DNA from: Ruminococcus sp. CAG:563
Lineage (GTDB): Bacteria > Bacillota > Clostridia > Oscillospirales > Acutalibacteraceae
Assembly (NCBI GenBank): GCA_000434915.1
Contig: FR882065.1
Coordinates: 1 to 30,390 of the forward strand
Direction: 5' to 3'
Length of the DNA stretch: 30,390 bases
In this document: piece after piece, positions 7,464 to 15,012 of the stretch
Numbering within the stretch: the stretch's first letter is position 1
Layout: every line of letters begins with the position of its first letter
The notes under the pieces: generated by a model
What the model was told of the DNA's origin: nothing
What the model saw: the letters and a program-made list of their open reading frames with translations, nothing else
Databases searched by the model: none
Position numbers and translations under genes: made by a program

Positions 7464-8378
7464 TTGAAAAGAAAAATATCAATAATTGTATCGGGAATAA
7501 TGCTTCTGCTTATGTGTTCATGCGGTGCAGATATTTCCGAGGGCATGACAACCGAAGCTACGACGGCGGGAAACGTTGCCGGAAAAACTCAGCAGAAAGC
7601 AGCGGCGACCTACACAGGATATCCTGCACTTGAGCCTGTGACGCTAAAGTGCGAAGATCCCGAAAATTCAAGAGGGCTTCCGACTGCAAAAATTTCGCAT
7701 TCCTACGGCGTAGCTAAAGACGGACAGCCTCATCAAATTTCCGTCGATTCCGAAAAGTTTTTTGAAACCAAGAATTACAAGGCAGTGACCTACGATACCA
7801 AGTCGCAAGGCAAGGTGCTTTATCTGACATTTGACTGTGGCTACGACAACGGTTATACGGAAAAAATTCTTGATACGTTGAAGGAAAAGAATGTCAAGGC
7901 GGCTTTCTTTTGTACCGCCGATGAGCTGAAATCCGCTCCCGAGGTCATTGCAAGAATGATAAAGGAAGGCCATATTGTCGGAAATCATTCGACAACACAT
8001 CCGAGCTTTGATGAAATCAGCCGCAGTGAGATGACGAAAGAAATTCAGGACTGCGATAATTATCTGCGCTCAAATTTCGGGTACACATCGCCGTATTTCC
8101 GATTTCCTAAAGGGGAATACTCGGAATGTGCGCTCGAGCTTGTAGGCTCTCTCGGATATACGAGTGTATTCTGGTCGCTTTCCTATGCAGATTGGGACAC
8201 AAAAGCGCAAAAGGGCGCAGATTATGCTTTTGAAAAAGTAACGGCACGTCTGCACCCCGGTGCGATAATCCTTTTGCACGCCGTTTCGTCTGACAATGCG
8301 GGAGCAATGGCACGGATTATAGACTATGCGAGGGAGCAGGGCTATGAATTCAAAAGTCTTGATGATTTGAATTTATAA
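7464..8378 (+). CDS. pdaA: PdaA-like polysaccharide deacetylase lipoprotein
   Basis: A 304-residue extracytoplasmic deacetylase with a NodB-homology domain (about 115-300). It has YLTFDCGYDNGYT (D124), the zinc-ligand motif HSTTHPS (H175, H179), RFPKGEYS (R213) and LLHA. The first motif, with Gly-Tyr-x-Asn-Gly after the aspartate, is characteristic of PdaA, which deacetylates muramic residues so that spore cortex muramic-delta-lactam can form. That modification is needed for cortex lysis at germination. A hydrophobic N-terminus ending LLLMCSCG suggests a lipoprotein attached at Cys18 or Cys20, followed by a Thr/Ala-rich spacer. The TTG start is chosen from the ribosome site. Its place beside gpr and spoVAE fits a spore role. 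A vegetative peptidoglycan deacetylase is the alternative. Confidence 0.82.
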   Translation: MKRKISIIVSGIMLLLMCSCGADISEGMTTEATTAGNVAGKTQQKAAATYTGYPALEPVTLKCEDPENSRGLPTAKISHSYGVAKDGQPHQISVDSEKFFETKNYKAVTYDTKSQGKVLYLTFDCGYDNGYTEKILDTLKEKNVKAAFFCTADELKSAPEVIARMIKEGHIVGNHSTTHPSFDEISRSEMTKEIQDCDNYLRSNFGYTSPYFRFPKGEYSECALELVGSLGYTSVFWSLSYADWDTKAQKGADYAFEKVTARLHPGAIILLHAVSSDNAGAMARIIDYAREQGYEFKSLDDLNL

Positions 8379-8443
8379 TTTAACAAAAAAATTATATCAT
8401 AAATCGAATTTTTATACAACCGTTTTTTAAAAATCTTAACATC

Positions 8444-8472
8444 TTGCAATTAAGGCTGTGAAATGCTATAAT
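8444..8472 (+). promoter_or_regulatory. sigma-A promoter of the cyclophilin gene
   Basis: TTGCAA (8444-8449), 17 bases, perfect TATAAT (8467-8472) with an extended TGC before it, about 31 bases before the start codon. Confidence 0.8.
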
Positions 8473-8503
8473 TATTCCATTAAAAAAATCGGAGGAATTT
8501 ATT

Positions 8504-9106
8504 ATGGCTTCACAGCTTTCCATGCCCTCAAAGGGCGACATGATCGCAATTATGAAAACAAACAAAGGTACAATCAAGTTCAAACTTTTCCCGAACGAGT
8601 GCCCGAAAACGGTTGAGAATTTCATAACTCATGCCAAGAACGGCTACTATGAGGGAATCATTTTCCACCGTGTTATCAATAACTTTATGATTCAGGGCGG
8701 CGACCCGACAGGTACGGGCCGTGGCGGTGAGAGCATCTGGGGCGGCTCATTTGAGGATGAGTTTGACCTCGGACTTCACAACCTCAGAGGTGCACTCTCG
8801 ATGGCGAACGCAGGTCCGGGCACAAACGGCAGCCAGTTCTTCATTGTTCAGGCAGGCACGGTTGACGGTAATCTCATGGGTCAGATGGAAATGATCGGAG
8901 AAAGAATGTTCCCGGCTCAGTGCATTGAGGATTACAAGAAGGTCGGCGGAACTCCGTGGCTTGATTTCAAGCATACGGTTTTCGGTCAGGTTTATGACGG
9001 AATGGACGTTGTTGACGAAATTGCCAAGACGAGAGTTGATCTCATGGATAAGCCGTTTGACGACGTTGTTATCGAGAAAATCGAGATCGGCGAGTACGAG
9101 GGCTGA
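8504..9106 (+). CDS. cyclophilin-type peptidyl-prolyl cis-trans isomerase
   Basis: A 200-residue cytoplasmic foldase without a signal peptide. The cyclophilin active-site stretches are present: FHRVINNFMIQGGDPTGTG, SMANAGPGTNGSQFFI and KHTVFGQVYDGMDVV. Arg in FHRV and Gln in QFFI are the catalytic and binding residues known for the family. A segment of about 30 residues (MEMIGERMFPAQCIEDYKKVGGTPW) lies between the Gln-Phe-Phe strand and HTVFG, as in other clostridial cyclophilins. GGAGG precedes the ATG and a consensus promoter lies upstream. The next gene follows after 55 bases and may be co-transcribed. Confidence 0.95.
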   Translation: MASQLSMPSKGDMIAIMKTNKGTIKFKLFPNECPKTVENFITHAKNGYYEGIIFHRVINNFMIQGGDPTGTGRGGESIWGGSFEDEFDLGLHNLRGALSMANAGPGTNGSQFFIVQAGTVDGNLMGQMEMIGERMFPAQCIEDYKKVGGTPWLDFKHTVFGQVYDGMDVVDEIAKTRVDLMDKPFDDVVIEKIEIGEYEG

Positions 9107-9161
9107 TTGGCTTTTTCCTCGGAAGCAATTTTTATCCGACTCCCACACAGGAGGAGAAAAA

Positions 9162-9980
9162 ATGAAATACATCAAATGGCTTATAGCGTCGGTCGTTGTT
9201 GTCGCTTTGCTGATATTCACCGCAGTGTTCGTTGTCAATGCTTATAACACGGGCAAAATCGGCAACAAGGACGAAAAGGTAGCAAACAATTTTGTCGAGG
9301 ATATTCAGGGCGTTTGGAAGAACACCTCGTCGGGTACAATCGCATCAAAAGTCAATTCCGTTCGCTTCGGCGAGGACGGAAGACTGACGGTCGTTGTTCT
9401 CGGCCAAACGGCAAGCGGAACATATATAGATGAATATGACATTGATTCAAAGAAGCATACCCTGACCGTAAAGGGCAATATCTACGGCGGATTTTCCGTT
9501 GAACGCTCATTTGAAGCGTCGCTCAACGAGGATAAGGATACGCTTACGCTTAAGGACACAAAAGGTTCATTCGACTTTACGCTTGTTAAAACCGACGAAA
9601 CCGAATTGACAACGGCAAAAACGACACAAGCACCTATAACGACCGCTCGTAAAACGGAAAAACCGGCTGAATCGGCAGGTGACACGGCACAATATGCCGA
9701 AGCCTTGCTCGGCAAATGGGTTTCAAAGCTCAACACAGCGTCGGGTTATGAATTTGTTGATTCATCGACGGTCAGAATATCTCTTGTAGGCTTCTCGACC
9801 GACGGAACATACACGCTTTCGGTCAACGAAAACGGTCAATGCGAGCTTAAAATAAACTATGTCAGCCTCGCAGGAGTGACCGTTTCCAACACATATATCG
9901 CAGAAATCGGAGAATCTGAGCTTACGCTGATACAAAAGAGTGCAGAATCCATTTCCGTAACTTATGTTAAAGCACAATAA
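9162..9980 (+). CDS. membrane-anchored extracytoplasmic protein with two repeated beta domains
   Basis: A 272-residue protein of unknown function. An N-terminal membrane segment (about 5-27) probably anchors it with the rest outside. Two similar domains follow: the first starts at GVWKNTSSGTIASKVNSVRF and the second at GKWVSKLNTASGYEFVDSS. Each runs through S-x-D/G-TY, a strand of alternating residues and a final T/LTL(I/K) strand, resembling lipocalin-like or DUF5640-like beta sheets. A Thr/Ala/Lys linker (TTAKTTQAPITTARKTEKP) joins them. GGAGGAG before ATG 9162 decides the start; the frame stays open upstream into the cyclophilin gene, but that part is not coding here. The duplicated domain is seen directly; the family name is uncertain. 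Confidence 0.8.
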   Translation: MKYIKWLIASVVVVALLIFTAVFVVNAYNTGKIGNKDEKVANNFVEDIQGVWKNTSSGTIASKVNSVRFGEDGRLTVVVLGQTASGTYIDEYDIDSKKHTLTVKGNIYGGFSVERSFEASLNEDKDTLTLKDTKGSFDFTLVKTDETELTTAKTTQAPITTARKTEKPAESAGDTAQYAEALLGKWVSKLNTASGYEFVDSSTVRISLVGFSTDGTYTLSVNENGQCELKINYVSLAGVTVSNTYIAEIGESELTLIQKSAESISVTYVKAQ

Positions 9981-10025
9981 AAAGTTATGTTAACAAAAAA
10001 TTTATAAATATCTTTATTTTCCCAC

Positions 10026-10054
10026 TTGTTATATTCCTCATTTTGGTATATAAT
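10026..10054 (+). promoter_or_regulatory. sigma-A promoter of ireB
   Basis: TTGTTA (10026-10031), 17 bases, perfect TATAAT (10049-10054), about 28 bases before the start codon. Confidence 0.7.
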
Positions 10055-10082
10055 AAAATGAAACTAAGCGGAGGTGTTTACA

Positions 10083-10328
10083 ATGACGGATAAAACGATT
10101 CAGTTTTCTATAAAAGAAGACCATGAGAAGGAAATGAAATCGACTTTGAAAGCCGTTTATAATGCGCTGAGTGAGAAAGGCTATAATCCCACCAGTCAGA
10201 TTGTCGGCTACCTTCTTTCCGAGGATCCGACATATATCACCACTCATAACAATGCAAGAAGTCTTATCCGCAGGATAGACCGTGATGAGTTGCTCCAGTC
10301 CTTGGTTAAAAATTATCTCAAAGATTAA
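10083..10328 (+). CDS. ireB: IreB family regulatory phosphoprotein (UPF0297)
   Basis: An 81-residue cytoplasmic protein matching the IreB/UPF0297 family: an N-terminal TIQFS strand, VYNALSEKGYNPTSQIVGYL and a closing DPTYITTHNNARSLIRRIDRDELL. In Enterococcus IreB is phosphorylated by the Ser/Thr kinase IreK and tunes cephalosporin resistance. The N-terminal threonines (TDKTIQ) are candidate phosphosites. GCGGAGGTG before ATG 10083 decides the start; the in-frame GTG at 10074 lies inside that site. In many Firmicutes it precedes ruvX and a DUF1292 gene; here an unrecognised 97-residue gene follows 15 bases later. Confidence 0.93.
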   Translation: MTDKTIQFSIKEDHEKEMKSTLKAVYNALSEKGYNPTSQIVGYLLSEDPTYITTHNNARSLIRRIDRDELLQSLVKNYLKD

Positions 10329-10343
10329 GAAAGGCTGATATAA

Positions 10344-10637
10344 ATGGCAGTTAAGAAAAAAGGAGATCAGTTTCTCACTTACAGAGGCAAGCCTCTTGTT
10401 CGCAGCGGAAACATGATCTATTACGGAAACATGAGCGACCCGTACGTTATCATGATTCAGATTATGAGCAAAAAGATGCAGGGCGACGTTGAGGTTCCCG
10501 ACAGGGTTCTCATTCAGCTCCTCAATACAGATCCCGATTGCCGTCCGAAGGAACGCATAGTGAAGAAGAGCGAAAAGCACGGACTTTACAATGCAATGGA
10601 TATCGGAACAATTTGGCTTGAGAGAGCACTCAAATAA
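10344..10637 (+). CDS. conserved-looking hypothetical protein, 97 aa
   Basis: I recognise no named family. It is a basic, soluble protein without signal or membrane segment, beginning MAVKKKGDQFLTYRGKPLVR. It has a compact, folded-looking composition (GNMIYYGNMSDPYVIMIQI, VPDRVLIQLLNTDP) and ends GLYNAMDIGTIWLERALK. The first half resembles a small beta fold and the last 20 residues a helix. It lies 15 bases after ireB, almost certainly in one transcript, and a terminator closes the pair. A role linked to IreB or cell-wall kinase signalling is a guess from position only. Confidence 0.82.
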   Translation: MAVKKKGDQFLTYRGKPLVRSGNMIYYGNMSDPYVIMIQIMSKKMQGDVEVPDRVLIQLLNTDPDCRPKERIVKKSEKHGLYNAMDIGTIWLERALK

Positions 10638-10652
10638 ACATAGCGAAATAAA

Positions 10653-10680
10653 CGGACTGTACCCCAATCGGCACGGTCCG
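10653..10680 (+). terminator. terminator of the ireB operon
   Basis: CGGACTGT (10653-10660) pairs with ACGGTCCG (10673-10680), with one T-G wobble, and TTTT follows. Confidence 0.78.
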
Positions 10681-10754
10681 TTTTGCGGTATTCGACTTTT
10701 TTTAACAAAAGTCAGCTATTGTCTTAATGTTAACAAAAGTTGATTTTTATTTAG

Positions 10755-10783
10755 TGGACTTTATTGAAAAGATATGGTATAAT
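10755..10783 (+). promoter_or_regulatory. promoter of the ATP synthase operon
   Basis: TGGACT (10755-10760), 17 bases, perfect TATAAT (10778-10783) with an extended TGG before it. The atpI start codon lies about 50 bases downstream. Confidence 0.72.
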
Positions 10784-10835
10784 AACAAATTGGATAAGCA
10801 AATTATCTATATGGAATTTATGGGAGGTACGGCAA

Positions 10836-11219
10836 GTGCAAAAGATAGATGCGACAGTCAAAAAAGAAACATTATTCATTGCCGCCTTTACGCTGATATT
10901 CAGTGCAGTTATGGAGCTTGTCTTTCTTCTTCTCGGATATTGGAGCTACAGAGTCGTGCTCGGGAATTTGCTTGGATTTGTTGCGGCTGTTCTCAATTTT
11001 TTCCTGATGGGATATACGGTTCAGGAAGCGGTTTTGCTCGAAGAAAAGGAAGCAAAGAAAAAAGTTAAGCTTTCGCAGTCCCTACGCACGCTTATGCTTG
11101 TGGCCTTTGCCGCTGTGGGCTGCATTTTCAAATGCTTCAACCCTATCGCGGTCCTTTTACCCTTGCTTTTTCCAAGAATAGCAATTCTCTTTAGACCATT
11201 GTTTAAAGCTAACGATTGA
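10836..11219 (+). CDS. atpI: ATP synthase protein I
   Basis: A 127-residue membrane protein with about four hydrophobic segments at the head of the operon. It matches the AtpI type, which is thought to assist c-ring assembly or Mg2+ supply. Family similarity is by topology and position rather than strong motifs. The GTG at 10836 is chosen because GGGAGG (10822-10827) stands before it; the longer open frame from ATG 10764 would begin inside the promoter region. Confidence 0.8.
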   Translation: MQKIDATVKKETLFIAAFTLIFSAVMELVFLLLGYWSYRVVLGNLLGFVAAVLNFFLMGYTVQEAVLLEEKEAKKKVKLSQSLRTLMLVAFAAVGCIFKCFNPIAVLLPLLFPRIAILFRPLFKAND

Positions 11220-11254
11220 TATGAGATATAATCCGTACACGGAGGTGTTGCCGA

Positions 11255-12163
11255 ATGAATAAAAAAAGCATAGGCTTCAAGCTTGTTGATGCCTTGCTGA
11301 TACTTATGATGATTCTGCCGCTTGTCGGCGCAATGGCATTGCAGGTTATGACTAAGCCCGGTTCGGACGGCGTCGCAATCGCCGGTGCAAGAATCTTTTT
11401 TACGATTTATATGCCGATACAGGATCTGCCTATAACGGAAAGCCAGGTCAACACATGGCTTATCATGATCTCGCTTTTCTTCCTTTGTCTTTTCCTTACT
11501 CACGGATTGACCGAGAAGTGTGAATCGAAGCGCCAGGCAATAGCGGAATGGATTGTTGAAAAGACCGATGACCTTGTAAAGGACAATATGGGAGAATATT
11601 TCAAAGAATTTTCGCCGTTTGTCTGCGGAATCATGGCTCTTTCGGTTTTCTCGAGCCTTTCGTCAATGCTCGGAATCTTTCCGCCGACGTCGGATATAAA
11701 CGTTGTTGCAGGTTGGGCGGTTATTGTTTTTATACTCATAACGCACTACAAGCTCAAGGGCGGTTTTTTCAATTATCTCAAGAGCTTTACCGAGCCTGTT
11801 CCGGTGCTTACACCGTTCAATATCATCAGTGAATTTGCAACACCGGTTTCAATGTCGTTCCGTCATTACGGCAACGTGCTTTCCGGCTCGGTTATATCCG
11901 CACTCGTTGCCGTCGGTTTGCAAAGCGTATCGCATCTTCTGCTCAGCTGGATTCCCGGTAAGCTCGGTGAATTTCCGCTGTTCCAGATCGGTTTACCGGC
12001 GTTCTTGTCGCTGTATTTCGACATTTTCAGCGGATGTATGCAGGCGTTCATTTTCGCAATGCTCACGATGATTTATGTTTCGGGCGCATTCCCGATTGAG
12101 GAATGGCAGAAACGGCAGGAGAAAAAGAAACAGAAAAAAGCGGCAAAGAAAAAAGCCGCATAA
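11255..12163 (+). CDS. atpB: F-type ATP synthase subunit a
   Basis: A 302-residue multi-pass membrane protein, the stator half of the ion channel facing the c ring. The essential arginine is in SFRHYGNVLSG, preceded by the FNIISEFATPVSMS helix, and the last transmembrane hairpin runs through IFAMLTMIYVSGAF. It ends in a strongly basic tail (KRQEKKKQKKAAKKKAA). It is longer than many a subunits because of this tail and the N-terminal region. GGAGGTG precedes the ATG. The gene lies 35 bases after atpI and 20 before atpE. Confidence 0.95.
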   Translation: MNKKSIGFKLVDALLILMMILPLVGAMALQVMTKPGSDGVAIAGARIFFTIYMPIQDLPITESQVNTWLIMISLFFLCLFLTHGLTEKCESKRQAIAEWIVEKTDDLVKDNMGEYFKEFSPFVCGIMALSVFSSLSSMLGIFPPTSDINVVAGWAVIVFILITHYKLKGGFFNYLKSFTEPVPVLTPFNIISEFATPVSMSFRHYGNVLSGSVISALVAVGLQSVSHLLLSWIPGKLGEFPLFQIGLPAFLSLYFDIFSGCMQAFIFAMLTMIYVSGAFPIEEWQKRQEKKKQKKAAKKKAA

Positions 12164-12183
12164 ATAAAACGGAGGTTATTATT

Positions 12184-12465
12184 ATGACAGCAATCGCAAT
12201 AGGAATTATTCTCGGATGCTGCGCTCTCGGCGCAGGTATGGCAATGATCGCAGGTATCGGCCCCGGTATCGGTGAAGGTAACGCAGTTGCCAAGGCCTGT
12301 GAAGCTATCGGCCGTCAGCCGGAGAGCAAGAGTAACGTTACAACGACCATGATCATGGGTTGTGCTATTGCAGAAACAACCGGCCTTTATGCCGTTGTTA
12401 TCGCAATTCTTCTCATTTTCGTTGCTCCGAGCAGGCTTGTTGATATTCTCATGAACTTAATCTGA
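12184..12465 (+). CDS. atpE: F-type ATP synthase subunit c, Na+-type two-carboxylate site
   Basis: A 93-residue two-helix hairpin that builds the rotor ring. Helix one has GAGMAMIAGIGPGIGEGNA with Glu31 where Na+ rings such as that of Ilyobacter have Gln32. The polar loop is GRQPESKS. Helix two has the ion-binding AETTGLY: Glu64, Thr65, Thr66 and Tyr69. This is the Na+ signature, and the extra glutamate on helix one matches the two-carboxylate rotor described for Fusobacterium nucleatum. Na+ coupling is therefore inferred. The frame is open upstream into atpB, but GGAGG before ATG 12184 decides the start. Confidence 0.95.
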   Translation: MTAIAIGIILGCCALGAGMAMIAGIGPGIGEGNAVAKACEAIGRQPESKSNVTTTMIMGCAIAETTGLYAVVIAILLIFVAPSRLVDILMNLI

Positions 12466-12487
12466 TTTTGTCGGGAGTGAATTTGTA

Positions 12488-13003
12488 ATGCAAAATCTTG
12501 ATGTCATATCGGTCAATATATGGCAGATACTGATCTCGCTTTGCAATCTTCTGATAATTTTCCTTTTGTTCAAGAAGTTTCTTTATGCCCGTGTACGCAG
12601 GTTTGTTGACAAGCGCAAGGCTAACGTTGATGCGCAGTATGAAAGGGCGCAGGAGGCCGAAAACGCCGCCCTCGCCGATAAGAAAACATACGAGGACAAG
12701 CTTCAAACGGTCAAGGCCGAAACTGACGAGATGATCAAGGACGCCACCGTCAGGGCGGACAGAAGAAGCGAAAAAATCATCACGGACGCTAAGGAAAAGG
12801 CCGACGGTATGATCCGTCAGGCTCAGAGTGAGATTGAGTTGGAAAAGAAAAAAGCTTCGGACGATATCAAGCATCAGATCGCCGATGTCTCAACTCTCGT
12901 TGCCGAGAAAATGCTCGAGCGTGAGATTGATTCGGACGATCAGCGGAAATTTATCGACTCTTTTATAGAGGGAATAGGTGACGGCAATGGCTCAGATAAG
13001 TAA
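12488..13003 (+). CDS. atpF: F-type ATP synthase subunit b
   Basis: A 171-residue stator stalk protein: one N-terminal membrane helix (about 8-32), then a long charged helix (about 38-150) rich in Ala, Glu, Lys and Arg that should form the right-handed coiled coil of the b dimer. FVDKRKANVDAQYERAQEAE is typical of the tether region. Length is normal. GGGAGTG precedes the ATG. Its 3' end overlaps atpH by 17 bases. Confidence 0.95.
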   Translation: MQNLDVISVNIWQILISLCNLLIIFLLFKKFLYARVRRFVDKRKANVDAQYERAQEAENAALADKKTYEDKLQTVKAETDEMIKDATVRADRRSEKIITDAKEKADGMIRQAQSEIELEKKKASDDIKHQIADVSTLVAEKMLEREIDSDDQRKFIDSFIEGIGDGNGSDK

Positions 13004-13517
13004 CGAATATGCCGAAGCACTCTTTGCGCTGGCATTGGAGGCGGGACAAGTCAGGGAATATTCCGAGGCTCTCGATATTGTTCTGAACTTAATGAACGAA
13101 AATCCCGAATACCTTGATTTTCTTGCTTCCCCGGATATCCCGAGGCAGGAGCGTGTCGATGCGGTTGAAAACGCATTCGGCGGCAGTATTCCCGAAACGG
13201 TGGTTTCATTCCTGTGTCTTCTTTGCGACAGGGGAAGAATCCATACGCTGAAGGATTGTATATCGGACTATAAAAAGCTTAGCGATGCCGCCGACGGAGT
13301 TTCAACGGCGGAGGTTATCAGCGCAGTTGAATTGGCAGAAAATGAAAAAGCTGCCCTTAAATCAAAGCTTGAGGCCCTCTGCGGTCACAAAATCGAGCTT
13401 GATTGCAGTGTCGACGAATCTCTTATCGGAGGCGTGAAGGTCACGGTTGACGGCAAGGTTATCGACGGCAGCGTTAAACAAAAGTTGCATGAGTTGAAGG
13501 GAGCGATGTATAGGTGA
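12987..13517 (+). CDS. atpH: F-type ATP synthase subunit delta
   Basis: A 176-residue subunit that joins the b stalk to the top of F1. It has an N-terminal helical domain (NEYAEALFALALEAGQ) and a C-terminal region with LIGGVKVTVDGKVIDGSVKQKL, close to the family consensus. ATG 12987 is preferred over an in-frame GTG at 12978, since AGGTGA lies properly before the ATG. It starts inside atpF and its TGA overlaps the atpA start. Confidence 0.94.
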   Translation: MAQISNEYAEALFALALEAGQVREYSEALDIVLNLMNENPEYLDFLASPDIPRQERVDAVENAFGGSIPETVVSFLCLLCDRGRIHTLKDCISDYKKLSDAADGVSTAEVISAVELAENEKAALKSKLEALCGHKIELDCSVDESLIGGVKVTVDGKVIDGSVKQKLHELKGAMYR

Positions 13518-15007
13518 ACGCCAGACCTGAGGAAATCAGCAACATTATAAAAGAACAAATCAAAAATTATAAATCAAAAATCGAAATGGCGGAGACCGGC
13601 ACGGTTATCCTTGTCGGCGACGGTATTGCAAAGGTTTACGGCCTGCGTAATTGCATGGCGAGTGAGCTCCTTGAATTTGAGGACGGAAGCTTCGGCCTTG
13701 CTCAGAACCTCGAGGAGGAAACTGTTTCCGTTGCAATTATGTCCGAGACGGAGAAGATTAAGGAAGGCTCAAAGGTTCAAAGAACGGGACGGGTTCTTTC
13801 AGTTCCGGTCGGCGAAGAGCTTCTCGGCAGAGTTGTTAATGCACTCGGTGAACCGATTGACGGCAAAGGCCCGGTTAATTGCAAGGCGACTCATCCGATC
13901 GAGTCGGAAGCACCGGGTATCATTCAGCGTAAGAGCGTTTCAGTTCCGCTTCAGACGGGCATCAAGGCTATCGACAGCATGATTCCTATCGGAAGAGGTC
14001 AGCGTGAGCTTATTATCGGTGACCGTCAGACAGGTAAATCCGAAATTGCCGTTGATACTATTATCAATCAGAAAGGCAAGGACGTTATTTGCATCTATGT
14101 TGCAATCGGTCAGAAGAACACCTCCGTTGTTCAGCTCGCACAGAATCTTCAAAGAGCGGGAGCAATGGAATATACGATTATAGTTTCTGCTTCGGCTTCC
14201 GAGAGTGCGCCCGTGCAGTACATTGCGCCGTACTCGGGCTGCGCTATGGCAGAGTATTTCAGAGAAAATGGCAGAGATGTCCTCATTGTATATGATGATT
14301 TGAGCAAGCATGCGGTAGCTTACCGTGCACTTTCACTGCTTATTCGCCGTCCGCCGGGACGTGAGGCTTACCCCGGAGATGTTTTCTATCTCCACTCAAG
14401 ACTTCTCGAGCGTTCGGCATGTGTTGCCGATGAATACGGCGGAGGCTCAATCACCGCACTGCCGCTTATTGAAACGCAGGCAGGCGACGTTTCGGCTTAC
14501 ATTCCGACCAACGTTATTTCTATCACGGACGGTCAGATATTCCTTGAAACAGAGCTTTTCCATTCGGGTATCATGCCGGCTATCAACCCCGGTATTTCCG
14601 TCAGCCGAGTCGGCGGTTCGGCTCAGCTCAAGGGTATGAAAAAGGTTTCGGGCGAATTGAAGCTTCTCTATTCTCAGTATCTCGAGCTTAAATCGTTCGC
14701 CCAGTTTGGCAGCGACCTCGATGCCGACACCAAGAAGAGACTTGCCCTCGGCGAAAGAATCGTTGAGGTTCTCAAGCAGGACAGAAATCATCCGCTCAGA
14801 GCAGGCTGTCAGGTCGTTATTATCTATGCTGTTATTCACGGCTATCTTGACAGTGTTGAGGTAAATAAGGTCAAGGATTACGAGGAGGAGCTTTATTCAA
14901 AGCTTGAAGCGGAGAAGCAGGATTTGCTCAACCGTCTTGAAGCAGGCTTCTACGAGCAGTGCGACATAGACGAGATCGAAGCTACGCTCAAGGAAATGCA
15001 GAGGTGA
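13514..15007 (+). CDS. atpA: F-type ATP synthase subunit alpha
   Basis: A 497-residue non-catalytic nucleotide-binding subunit of F1. It has the Walker A loop GDRQTGKS, a Walker B-type strand VLIVYDDLSKHAVAYR and the arginine finger region PAINPGISVSRVGGSAQ. Length is normal. It begins with GTG in a GTGA overlap with the end of atpH, and AAGGGAG lies about ten bases upstream. Confidence 0.97.
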   Translation: MNARPEEISNIIKEQIKNYKSKIEMAETGTVILVGDGIAKVYGLRNCMASELLEFEDGSFGLAQNLEEETVSVAIMSETEKIKEGSKVQRTGRVLSVPVGEELLGRVVNALGEPIDGKGPVNCKATHPIESEAPGIIQRKSVSVPLQTGIKAIDSMIPIGRGQRELIIGDRQTGKSEIAVDTIINQKGKDVICIYVAIGQKNTSVVQLAQNLQRAGAMEYTIIVSASASESAPVQYIAPYSGCAMAEYFRENGRDVLIVYDDLSKHAVAYRALSLLIRRPPGREAYPGDVFYLHSRLLERSACVADEYGGGSITALPLIETQAGDVSAYIPTNVISITDGQIFLETELFHSGIMPAINPGISVSRVGGSAQLKGMKKVSGELKLLYSQYLELKSFAQFGSDLDADTKKRLALGERIVEVLKQDRNHPLRAGCQVVIIYAVIHGYLDSVEVNKVKDYEEELYSKLEAEKQDLLNRLEAGFYEQCDIDEIEATLKEMQR

Positions 15008-15012
15008 TATGA

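Noticed and set aside
8925..9161. Upstream extension of the anchored beta-domain protein into the cyclophilin gene
   Set aside because: It is an out-of-frame reading of the cyclophilin sequence, and GGAGGAG clearly places the start at 9162.
10038..10667. 209-codon open frame on the minus strand across ireB and the 97-residue gene
   Set aside because: It is antisense to two good genes with promoter, ribosome sites and terminator, and its translation resembles no protein.
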